64,000 nt of DNA, taken from NCBI RefSeq assembly GCF_008831285.2, contig NC_045146.1, positions 20,227,289 to 20,291,288 on the forward strand. Direction: 5' to 3'. This DNA comes from Nymphaea colorata (Eukaryota; Streptophyta; Magnoliopsida; Nymphaeales; Nymphaeaceae). Both the position numbers and the translations under genes were made by a program. The notes below the pieces were generated by a model, which saw only the letters and a program-made list of their open reading frames with translations, did no database searches and had not been told where the DNA came from. Shown here piece after piece: positions 48,817 to 59,417 of the stretch (the stretch's first letter is position 1; every line of letters starts with the position of its first letter).

Positions 48817-49324
48817 TGATAATGCCAGATGGAGTGCCAGTGACAACTAAAAGAGTGAAGATCTAATTAAAGTTATGTCTTCCAACAGATAAAAATATAA
48901 TTTTCTGAACAGATAGTTGCTTTCTTTTACTGGTTTGTTGACGAATTGCTATTAATCTTCTTCCAATTTTGTTATTTTAAGTAATTTAATATGTTCCAAA
49001 AACGTAAATTAAATTGTTTATAAGGTAATTTTCTCAATACTCCATCTGTTAACTTTGTCTTGTTATTTCTTATAGGTGGTGGAGCTGAGGACTGCTCCTG
49101 CAAGAGCAACTACACTGGATTGTATGACAAGTCAGCACCATGTCTTGACTAGAGACTTATTTTGCACCTGAATCTGATAATTTTTCTTCCTGCATTGAGA
49201 TTATCCTTGGAGGTGGGATTTTTGGGTTGTGAGATGATCACCTACATATCAAGCTGAACTTACAGCAGCTTTGATTATTTCATCTAGAGAACCCATCCTG
49301 TTTAGTCTGTAGTTCTCTTGCTTT

Positions 49325-52300
49325 ATGATAATGGATAAGTACCATTCAAATTCATTAAATGGAAATCAAAGACCCTATTATCCTCCACCTGCCTCTTATG
49401 ACAGACCTCCAATGCATCCGCCACCTCAAAGTCCATATCCTCCTCCTGCTGTGTCTAATCATCCCGGTGTTCCTACCTTTGATCGTGTGCCTTCAAACTC
49501 ATACTCATTCCCTCATTCAGAGCCACAATTTTCATATCCATATCCACATCTTAATCCTCATCTCTCACCTAATTTTTATCCTAATCCTCCTCCCATGCCA
49601 CCACAGCCACCTGCTCCACCTTTTGGGTACCCACCAGATTTTCAACAAGGGAGTTTCTATCAGAATCTTACATCCTACCATCATAATCAGCATTATCAGT
49701 CTGACCAATTTCCTTATCAGGAAAATCCTCATTCTTATCAAGGGAGTCATCCCTCTTTAGCTCCAAGCTTGTCTAGCCACAACTCTTTCAATTTATGCAC
49801 ACCTTCAGCTCCTACTTTTTCACCGGATGATCTTGGGGCCTCAGGCCACTTGTCTGATGGTCAACCTACCTCTGGTATTCTTTCTGCTTCTAGCTCATTC
49901 AGTGGAAGCCAGAGGCAGGATTCAGGGTATTTATATGCTGGTATTGACAAGCACCAAGATTATTCATTCTCTGAAGATTCACAGCATAGTGTAAGCCAAC
50001 AGATAGTCTTGCATTCGGAAGGTAAAACATCTCTGAAAGTGTTGTTGCTTCATGGGAGTCTTGATATATGGATTTATGAAGCAAGAAACCTTCCCAACAT
50101 GGATATGCTCTCCAAGAGTTTGAGTGACATGTTGAGGATAAAAGTTTCTACCAGAGTTGCTGATAAGATTGACCAGCACATGCCTAGTCAACATTCAATA
50201 ACAAGCGACCCCTATGTTTCTGTTTCTATATCAAAAGCTGTGATAGCAAGGACCTATGTGATCTCTAATAACGAAAACCCCATCTGGAACCAGTATTCTC
50301 GTGTTCCAGTCGCACACCATGCTGCAGAAGTGCAATTCTTTGTTAAGGATAGTGACATGGTCGGCTCTCAGCTAATTGGAACTGTATCAATCCCAGTGGA
50401 GAAAATCTACTCTGGTTTGAAGGTAGAGGGCTCTTTTCAGATCCTTGGTCCCGACAGAAGACCCTGCAAAACTGGCGCTACCTTGAAGATCTCAATTCAG
50501 TATACCCCCATTGAGAGATTAACATCATATAATCTTGGAGTTGTTGGCCAAGACCATAGAGGGATTCCTGGTACATACTTCCCTGTGAGGAAGGGTGGAA
50601 TAGTTACACTTTATCAGGATGCACATGTTCCAGATGGTTGCCTTCCATCTTTGAGGCTTGATGGTAACATGCCTTACCAACATGGAAAGTGCTGGTGGGA
50701 CATCTTTGAAGCAATCAAGGGGTCAAGTCGTTTGATCTACATTACTGGATGGTCAGTGTATCACATGGTTAGGCTGGTTCGGGAACCAGGTTACTACTCT
50801 GACACTCTAGGGGATCTTCTGAAGAAAAAGTCACAGGAAGGTGTAAGAGTCCTACTTCTTGTTTGGGATGATCCTACTTCAAGGAGCCTTCTCGGATTTC
50901 AAACGGTATAGATTTCTTCCTGTTACATATGGACCTCTTTACAATTTTTGATGATACTCAATTCATAGCTAGTAATGCATATATCTAGTTAAAGTTAGAA
51001 ACTTGTTATAGGATGACTGGTTATACAGGTGATAGCATGAGGTGGTTATTACCATAACTGAATAATTGTTGCAGAATCGGTTCCCCATTTATGATTTCTT
51101 TTCTTGTAAGGCGTGAGAGTTCCATGCTTTAATTTTTTATATAGAAGTAGCAGAAAAATATTTCATCGGATGATGAGTACAGCATAAATCATCTTGGCTA
51201 TTATTTTATGCTCATAACTGGATGTTTGTACGTAGTGCATAATACTTCAAATTCATGGTTGGTCATTCTGTCATGATCAATAATTTTCAAATGCTTGAAT
51301 GATTTCTTTTATTCTTTGAGTAACTTGCATACAGGAACAGCAAAAATGCCTCAGGCATTGAGAGACACATTCTTAATAATAACTAATGTTGGTTCATCAT
51401 ATGCAGGATGGCATGATGCAAACTCATGATGAGGAGACACGCAAATTTTTTAAACATTCTTCAGTTCGTGTGCTTCTCTGTCCTCGATCTGCTGGGAAAC
51501 GTCATAGTTGGATCAAGCAACAGGTGATCCTTTAACAGGGAAAACTACTTATTTCTTTCTTGACCTTTTAATTCAATATTAAATTTTATCTTGGTACTTT
51601 TCAGTACATAATACATACGTTAGATATGCTTTTGAGACATTATTTCATGTTTGTGCTTCCTGAATAATTTCTTGATCTTAAGTTCTGTTTGGCAACCTTG
51701 GTGTGGGATCACTGTCTACACCTTGTTTATATATATTCTGGTGTATTTAACTAAAGGAATATTCAACCCTTGTTAATTCTAGAACATAAGTACATCCAGT
51801 GGTGGAGCCAGGATTTTTTGGCTGGGCCACTCTAGTCACCAGCCCAGGTTTGGTGTGGGCAGAACATGTACTTTTGAATTATCATAGTGTAATTTCAAGT
51901 TATCCCATTGAAATTTTTGATGAGCTGGTGCGGGTAGTGGCCCACACCAGCCCCCATGTATCTCTGCCACTGAGTACACCTGTACCTTCTGTTATTCCAC
52001 AAGTACAACTTTCTCTCTCTCTCTTCAGCTTCTAAAATTTTGGTAAAGTTCTGTCTTGTTGTAAAATCATTCTTCTCCAACAATTGGTTTCTTTGTGGAG
52101 ACCTTCTTCCATAGGATTGTTGATAGATTTATTAGGGTGGTAACGTTTCCTGATGTGCACATGTAAGATGGAAAGGTTTGTTGATTATCGATTGCTAAAC
52201 CTTCTCTTTTACAGGAAACTGGGGCAATTTATACTCATCACCAAAAGTCGGTGATCTTGGATGCTGATGCTGGCAATGGCAAGAGAAAAATTATTGCTTT

Positions 52301-53523
52301 TGTTGGGGGGCTGGATTTATGTGATGGGCGATATGATACTCCTAAGCATTCGTTATTTAGGACTTTGGAGACTATCCACAAGGAAGATTATCACAACCCA
52401 ACATTTCCAGTAATTTTCTTTCTCTGCTATTAGTTTTATCTTAATTAATTGTTGGATTTAGTTATCTGAGATAAATGAAGCCAACAAGAAGTTGTGCTTC
52501 GTGGGCTTGGCCATTACTCCCCATCGCACTGTAGCATGTAAAGTAAGGCTTGATTTTCAGCTTATATATTTTTCAATCTGCCTTCTCCATTGTACAGAGA
52601 AGCTATTGATGAGGTTAGTGGCAGGAGCACATTAATACGAGAAAGGCATTATGATGTGGATTGACTTCCAATATCTTCTTGTCATTGGGAATACTTAGCC
52701 TTTGGTCTCTTGCTTTCTAATTCTTTTGCTGTTAAAATTTTCTTGTTTTTATATATTCTCTGCATCATTCTCCTAATCCTGGAAGAATTTCAGTTTGCAT
52801 TCTATCCTTCTCCTGCGATATACTGTAAAATCAGCAAACCTATAACCATAGTTAATATTGCTTCATCTACTTGATACCAACCAATAATCTTACAATCATG
52901 CACATCTGCCTGCCAGGAGTTTGTTGAGACAACAATCGGATTGCAAGCTATAACATTCAGAACATTCATTTTTCTGTTAATGTGGCCCTTATAGGCAGGT
53001 GTGACTTCCCCAAGGGAGCCGTGGCACGATTTACACTGCAAAATTGATGGCCCTGCTGCTTATGATGTCTTGACAAACTTTGAAGAGAGGTGGTTAAAAG
53101 TTTCAAAACCCCGTGGAATTGACAAACTTAGAAGGTCTGAAGATGATTCATTACTGAAGCTTTCAGGCATTTCTGAGATACTTAGCATGGAAGATGCACC
53201 ATATTTAAATGAAAATGATCCAGAAGCATGGCATGTACAGGTAAGTCATTGTTTCTATGGAAGAGGTGCATCCTATATATATGGACATAATATTGCAACT
53301 AGATGCCTTCTTTGCTTCCATCTTTTCCTTTTATGATTATTGTATTCCATCTCCCTATGGGAATGGTTTTCTGTTTCCTTATATCATTCATGTTCCTTTT
53401 CCTATGACTGCAGATATTCAGGTCAATTGACTCCAATTCTGTGAAGGGCTTTCCTAAGGATCCAAAACAAGCATTAAGCAAAGTTAAATTGCTTTGTTCT
53501 CTCTCTCTCCCTCCCTCTCTCTC

Positions 53524-53554
<31 letters not shown>

Positions 53555-56500
53555 TGAATGGCTGCGTATTTTCTATGCTAAGATAAATTGTGCATGTGAC
53601 AGAGTTTGACATGTGGCAAAAATGTAATGATTGATATGAGCATACATACAGCATATGTTGAGGCCATTCGAGCAGCACAACATTTCATTTATGTTGAGAA
53701 TCAATACTTCATTGGCTCTTCATACAACTGGTCTTCAAACAGCGATGCAGGTTAGTTTTAGCTAAGTCAATTTGATGTTGCTGGATTCACGGACCTGGTG
53801 TTGTAATGTTTGTACTACCTTCAGACGAATCTGAGTCTATGATAGCTAAAAAGTTAAAAAAGATTATTGATGCAGCCAGAAAACCTGCCTTGATATCTAT
53901 TATCTGCAAAAGTTTATACAAACTAAATTGGAAATAAAGTTGGACAAGGAGGGAGGTGAGTGGGCTGATTATTCACTAATTAGTGGCCATGACCCTAAAC
54001 AAAGTAGGATCAAAATGCCTAGCCCATTTCTAATAGACATAAGTTGTATGTAAGGTTATATTTGCTTTTTCTGGTGAGACATAAGTTGTATGCAAGGTTA
54101 TATTTGCTTTTTCTGGTGTGATACTTATAGCTCAGTTCCTGTGGCAGTCCTACTAATTGTTCAATCCCTTCCAATGTGAAGCCCATGCCCAAAAGCATTA
54201 TACATTTACTGGTTTACATTTTAACTGTGTGAACTGGCTGCTTCTACAAGGCAGAAGCACCTATCTCAACATGTCGACGTGTCACTGCAGCTGCATCTGT
54301 GGGTGAAGGTGAAGACAACAAAAGTATGATGTGAGCAGCAGAGGGTTTATGGTTAAGTTTGTTAACAAACAAATAATAGAGGAATTGATTAAGGCTATTT
54401 TTGCAATTTTCCCCTTCTTTCTCTTCTTCGTCATCTTTTTGCTTCTCTGGGTATTGAGCCTAGATTTAGTACAAACTTCATCATTTGGGACCTGTAGCAC
54501 TCCATGCCTAGACTAGATCTTTTAGGTTGAAGTAATGCTTGATATGTTCTAATTTCTAAATTATTCTTTTCATGGTAACGTTACCATCTGTGCAAAATTT
54601 CCGAAATAAATGTGTCTATTCAGGATAGTCCATCCAATAGTCTATATATGAGCTATATATGCCTGAAATCTCTACTGGTTGTAACTGAGGTCAGTTGCTG
54701 GATAAAGGGCCTCTGGAAGCTGCTGTGCAGCTATGCCATATTGGGCCGTGTGTTTATTTATTTTTTCAGGGCAATTTCATGTTCTGTGAAGATGATGACT
54801 TAAGAATAGGAAAATGCATTGGTGTTAGAGTTGGCGACACTTTCATCACATCCCTGTTGTTCATCTCCATATACTTGGTGTTACATTGTTGCAAGAAGCT
54901 TTTTACTAGGAAACAAATCTCCAATTACTTTTTTCATAGTACGTAGCATGAAGCTGAGTTTTTACAGTGAGGTTTACTTGTCAGTACGTATATCACATGT
55001 TGTCTTCCTATTTCTGGTATTGTTAATGGAATGAAATAATTTACTGTAAAACTGTAAAATTTATTGCATTCTGATGTCTGTATGTGCCTTTGCTCATTAC
55101 GTTGTCTGTAACTTTATTAATCATGACATGCAGGGGCGAACAATCTTATACCCATGGAAATAGCTCTAAAAATTGCAGAAAAAATAAAAGCAAAGAAAAG
55201 ATTTTCTGCATATGTTGTAATCCCAATGTGGCCTGAGGGTGTACCGACTAGTACCGCTACACAGAGAATTCTCTATTGGCAGGTGAGGGAATCATAATAT
55301 TCTTGAGATCTATTTCTTGCCAGTATCTCAAAATCTATTTAAAGCAATTTAGTACAATTGTTTTGATATGATATTTTTGAGCTAATAACACTGATTTCCT
55401 CTATTGGCTGGTGAGAGCATCATATATTCTTGAGACCTATTCTTTTGCCAGTATTTCAAAATCTATTTGACGTATTCGAGTTCAATTGTTTTGATATGTT
55501 AATATTGACGCTAGTGACACTAATTTGCTTTCAAGAGGATGCATCTGGTTATCTGTAGCCTGATACTTCCTATGTACGGTTCTCTCTTCTACTAGGATCT
55601 AATCATATGTTATTTCAGTAGATCTATACATTTTATTTCCATATTATATCCCACCATCAGTCGAAGTTAGGATCATAATGTTACCAAGTGGTATGGTACT
55701 GTTTGTCATTCCCTTTTATTTGTGCAGCATAAGACAATGCAAATGATGTACGAGACAATTTTCAAAGCATTGGAAGAAGTTGGCCTTGAAAAGACGTACC
55801 ACCCACGTGATTATTTGACCTTTTTCTGCCTTGGGAACCGTGAAACAAAAGATGGGAATATTACTTCATCTTCAAGTTCAGCTGCAGAAAATACTCCACA
55901 GGTTACTTTAGTCCTTATTTTGGCTTACTGATTCAGTATCAATGTGTTGCTTTTCTTTGTGCAAGTTCACTTCCAAATTCATTTGGTCCCATCATTCCAT
56001 GATTTTTTGGTTCTCCTGTTCACATATCATTTATCTCACATTTTCTTGTCTCACTGACAAAGTAACTTGCAAGTATTCTCTTACATCTTCAAAACCTACT
56101 TAAATATTTTTTGTGCATTAAATAGGCACTCGCTCAGAGGAACCGTCGCTTCATGATCTATGTCCATTCTAAAGGAATGATAGTCGATGATGAATATTTG
56201 ATCTTGGGATCGGCAAATATCAACCAGCGCTCTATGGATGGTACAAGAGACTCAGAGATTGCAATGGGTGCTTATCAACCTCACCATACATGGGCAAGGA
56301 AATCATCTAGTCCACAAGGACAGGTAATGATCAGATTCCCAGCTGTGTTGTGCTAAAGCTGGTCTTTCTATTACATAAGCTTACCTTACCATTCAGGAAA
56401 CTTGTCTAAGTGCCTCGTGCTAATGTTATCAATTGTCTTTCCCCACATACTTCCAGTTACATTTTGAACTGTTCTGAAGCTTCACAAATCCCCGATACAA

Positions 56501-58521
56501 ATTGTAAGATATTTCTTGGTTTTGTATGCTGCTTACTTCATGCTATCTTCTTATACATTACAGGCTCAGCAAGAGTGAGGCCATTTTCTGGTGATCTACT
56601 TAACTTGCCATCAGCATGGCTCAAAAGCTGCCAATGATGGATTGGTGGTGAACAAACCCACACACACACACAAATGAAAAGTTGGGGGGGGGGGGGGGGG
56701 GTGGTGGAAGGGGTGATGGGGTGGGGTCGTAATGTTTTACTTTTCGTTTCAGTATTTCATTCCCATTTACTGTACGACATATGGGAAGTGTGTCCCACTT
56801 GATCCTGCACCATAGTTCTACGGTTTGAGTCTCTGATTAATCACATCCTCTTTTTAGGACAGCACTTTAGGTGCCAAGACTTACTTCGTTGTGATATTCT
56901 GGGATCAATTCAAAGTGATGACTTGATACTCCTAAACTTCCTCTTGTATACTTGTTCTTATTATACAATAAACATCTGCGTATGCATCTTTAGCAATTGC
57001 AGTCCATCTTGTAAAACCATATACTTTTTCAAATTCTTTTCCGTATACCCCAGTCCACTGCTTTGTCCTAATTTACTGGTCCACCACTAGTTTTACTATT
57101 CGCTCATTTTGGATCACATGTTAGAGCTTTTCATGCTCAAAAACTAAAGAAAATAGCCCTTGTTTGCCATCTCCTAAACTTCCTCTTATATACTTGTTCT
57201 TATTGTAACAACCCGACCCACTCCTGGGCTCAGGCCCCTGGTTTGACGGATCCCAACCCGCCCCCTAGCAGTTTCGGTTCCAGCCTAAAAAAGTCTAGGA
57301 ACTAGGGCAATCATTTATGGTAATGACTCCCTTTATAAACCCTTGAAGATTCCTCACAATCTTCAATACAAGACTAAACATTTTGGGGCATTACAATCCA
57401 CCCCCCTTAAGACACATGCGTCCGCGCGTGTGAGACCCCAGGTCCGAGTGTTGAAACTGCTCTGATACCACTGTAACAACCCGACCCACTCCTGGGTTCG
57501 GCCTCTGGTTTGACGGATCTCAACCCGCCCCCTAGTAGTTTTCGCTCCAGCCTAAAAAGCGCTAGGAACCAGGACAATCATTTATGGTAATGACTCCCTT
57601 TATAAACCCTTGAATATTCCTCACAATCTTCAATACATGGCTAAACATTTGGGGCGTTATACTTATTATACAATAAACATCTGCGTATGCACCTTAGCAA
57701 TTGCAGTCCATCTTGCAAATCCATATAGTTTTTCAAATTCTTTTCAGTATACCCCAGTCCACTACTTTGGCCTAATTTACTGGTGCACACTGGTTTTGCT
57801 ATTTGAATCCTCATTTTGGATCACATGTTAGAACTTTTCATGCTCAAAAACTAAAGAAAATATCTCTTGTTTGTCATCTCATTGGACCAACACATCCCAT
57901 CCATCAATGCATGTTTATTATGTTTTAGCGTTCTGTTTCCTCTCTATGATGCTGGCACAAGTAAATAGTGCACGTTTTACTAGTTCTTTCTATTATCTTT
58001 ACATCTAAATGATTTGACAGGTTGTTCCTCGCTATTGGACAAAATAAATTGCCTCATAATTATGCTTATCTTGTATTTTTCATTTTTTAGCAATCTCTTT
58101 AAATTTGTCTACGCCATAATGATTTCATTAGATGCATATTTTAGATTTTTCTTGTAGATTGCACTATAGATATTTGAATGTCACTTGTTTACACCTTCAT
58201 TCTGCAATAACTTTTTTTGTTATCTAGATCTATGGCTACCGTATGTCCCTCTGGGCGGAGCACTTGGGAGGCTTGGAGGATTGTTTTAGACAGCCAGAGA
58301 GTCTGGAATGTATGAGAAGAATTAATCAGTTGGCAGAGTTAAACTGGCAACAGTTTGCAGCAAATGAGGTTACAGACATGAGAGGGCATCTTTTGAGGTA
58401 CCCAGTTGACGTTGATTCTAGAGGCAAAGTAAAGGCTCTTCCTGGATGTGAAACTTTCCCAGATTGTGGAGGCAAGATATTAGGGACCTTTATATTCGTT
58501 CAAGAAAATCTGACGTTGTAA
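49325..58521 (+). CDS. Phospholipase D beta type, downstream tandem copy, ten exons
   Basis: Full-length PLD beta. Exons: 49325-50905, 51407-51523, 52215-52409, 52995-53240, 53414-53482, 53603-53750, 55134-55282, 55728-55901, 56126-56323, 58228-58521; frames join to 1,056 residues, like Arabidopsis PLD beta1. Residues 1 to about 235 are a low-complexity extension rich in Pro, Tyr, Ser and His, typical of PLD beta. The C2 domain starts at SLKVLLLHG (236). The HKD motifs are HQKSVILD (His575, Lys577, Asp582) and HSKGMIVD (His907, Lys909, Asp914). Exon number, phases and most exon lengths equal those of the upstream copy, so the two are a tandem duplication. Intron 5 has a weak donor (AAA/GTTAAA) followed by a CT tract. 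Introns host a MITE (intron 2), a partial duplication of the exon 7 end (intron 7) and a TRIM element (intron 9). An in-frame ATG at 49331 is an alternative start. Confidence 0.96.
51797..51972. mobile_element. hAT-type MITE in PLD intron 2, 176 bp
   Basis: The left end reads CAGTGGTGGAGCCAGG and the right end reverse-complemented reads CAGTGGCAGAGATACATG; farther in, GGCTGGGCCAC is answered by GGCTGGTGTGGGCCAC. The element is flanked by AGTACATC (51789-51796) and AGTACACC (51973-51980), an 8-bp target duplication with one difference, as expected for the hAT superfamily. It has no coding capacity, so it would have moved with a transposase from elsewhere. Confidence 0.8.
53507..53556. repeat. 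CT microsatellite in PLD intron 5
   Basis: An interrupted CTCTCT tract fills much of the short intron 5 (53483-53602) of the downstream PLD. It may serve as part of a long polypyrimidine tract before the acceptor at 53601-53602. The matching intron of the upstream copy lacks it. Confidence 0.9.
54035..54118. repeat. 42-bp direct duplication in PLD intron 6
   Basis: Two adjacent, nearly identical 42-bp units (54035-54076 and 54077-54118), beginning AGACATAAGTTGTATG, differ at very few positions. Confidence 0.9.
55271..55535. repeat. 128-bp tandem duplication covering the exon 7 splice donor
   Basis: The unit at 55271-55398 contains the last 12 bases of exon 7 (CTCTATTGGCAG), its donor GTGAGG and the start of intron 7. 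A diverged second unit begins at 55399 (CTCTATTGGCTGGTGAGA) and fades out near 55535. The second unit therefore carries a decoy donor inside intron 7. Confidence 0.85.
56684..56701. repeat. 18-base G run in PLD intron 9
   Basis: An uninterrupted G run follows a short CA microsatellite (about 56659-56672) in intron 9 of the downstream PLD. It could form G-rich structure on the coding strand of the pre-mRNA. Its assembled length may be unreliable. Confidence 0.95.
56929..57890. repeat. About 245-bp tandem duplication in PLD intron 9, split by a TRIM
   Basis: The first copy covers about 56929-57171. The second starts at about 57172 (CCTAAACTTCCTCTTATATAC), is interrupted by the TRIM element at 57204-57661, and resumes at 57667 through about 57890. 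Shared landmarks are CAATAAACATCTGCGTATGC, CCCCAGTCCAC and TTTTGGATCACATGTTAGA. The duplication happened before the TRIM insertion. Confidence 0.88.
57204..57661 (-). mobile_element. TRIM (terminal-repeat retrotransposon in miniature), antisense in PLD intron 9
   Basis: Two direct terminal repeats, 57204-57395 and 57472-57661, each start TGTAACAACCCGACCC. They enclose only about 76 bp. The insertion is flanked by a perfect 5-bp target duplication, CTTAT (57199-57203 and 57662-57666). Read on the minus strand, TGGTATCAGAGC (57470-57459) lies one base from a terminal repeat and matches a primer-binding site for initiator methionine tRNA. A purine tract abuts the other repeat (about 57411-57396). 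It has no coding capacity, as is normal for TRIMs. The two repeats are roughly nine-tenths alike by eye, so it is a moderately old fossil rather than a recent arrival. Confidence 0.9.
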
Positions 58522-59417
58522 AATCAGTTGAGGAGCAAACATGATGGCCGAGCACCTTTGTATGGCTCCTATTTTTCTTTGTAATTGATCTCGATGCTGT
58601 GAAACTACTGTTCAACTATGCAAGTCAATTTAGTAAGGAAACGAGTGGCTTTTGTACATGTCCATCCCCTACAACGCTGACAAGAATTTAGAGCCTGCGT
58701 ATATCTACGTGCAGGTTGCCGCGCCTGACGTTCCTTGGGACCTAATTTCTGAAAACGTTAGGCTCGTGAGAAAATTGCTCTACAGGGTGTTTTTGCTTCA
58801 CTCTAAACCGTTAGACGTGGTTTTATTTTGTATTCGCCCTAACGTGTATTTAAGATTTCATTATAAAATTGTTTAAGAGCTTAATTTGGCATTTGCGGCA
58901 TTGATTTTTTTCCACCTATGAAACGTATTGACAACGCCGCCTTACAGCACAGCCATGGGCCCATAAACTAACCGCTCTTGCACAGAGGACACCCATGGGA
59001 GGTTCCCTTGTTGATCACCAACGAAGCTAAGCGAACAATTGAAACGAAACCTCTCCGAAGAGGTGAAGCCGACCATGAACGATTATTTGCCATGAATAAA
59101 CTTGTGGGTGAAGCCTGTACATAGGCATGAAGCAGGGCATATTGCTAACATTTTTTCTTTCAACCTTTGAAGCCATCTTTCTGCTCGGCTTTATCCTTAA
59201 TGCGTTCATCCAAACACAGTCCTCTCATGCCCTGGTTGTGTTCTTGATGTTCCTTCTTCAATGTAACTCTCCTTGTGATGGCTCATCACCTCGTATACGC
59301 TCATAACTGGTCCTTTTGAGCAATCAAGCTCTGCTGGCAAAGCAGCTTCAGCTTTCCTATCAAGCAGTCACTACTGCCTCTCCATGATTTCCAGAAAAGT
59401 AGAGCTCAGAAACTCGG
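58522..59417. other. Spacer between PLD and the PPR gene
   Basis: Contains the PLD 3' flank and the presumed PPR promoter and leader. Open frames here (58652-58876, 59027-59209 minus) show no recognisable domain. Confidence 0.5.

Larger units (their letters stand above)
45352..49324. other. Spacer between the two PLD genes
   Basis: About 4 kb without a supported coding sequence. It holds a SINE-like sequence near 46340-46535, a short GT run near 47695-47708, and a 42-bp tandem repeat at 48708-48816. The downstream PLD may have a leader intron: a pyrimidine-rich start near 47390-47430, a donor after GTTCGTTAACCAG at 47520, and an acceptor TTATAG before GTGGTGGAGCTG near 49075. That leader structure is inference only. 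Confidence 0.45.

Noticed and set aside
58652-58876. 74-codon frame just after the PLD stop codon
   Set aside because: Lies in the probable 3' untranslated region; no domain.
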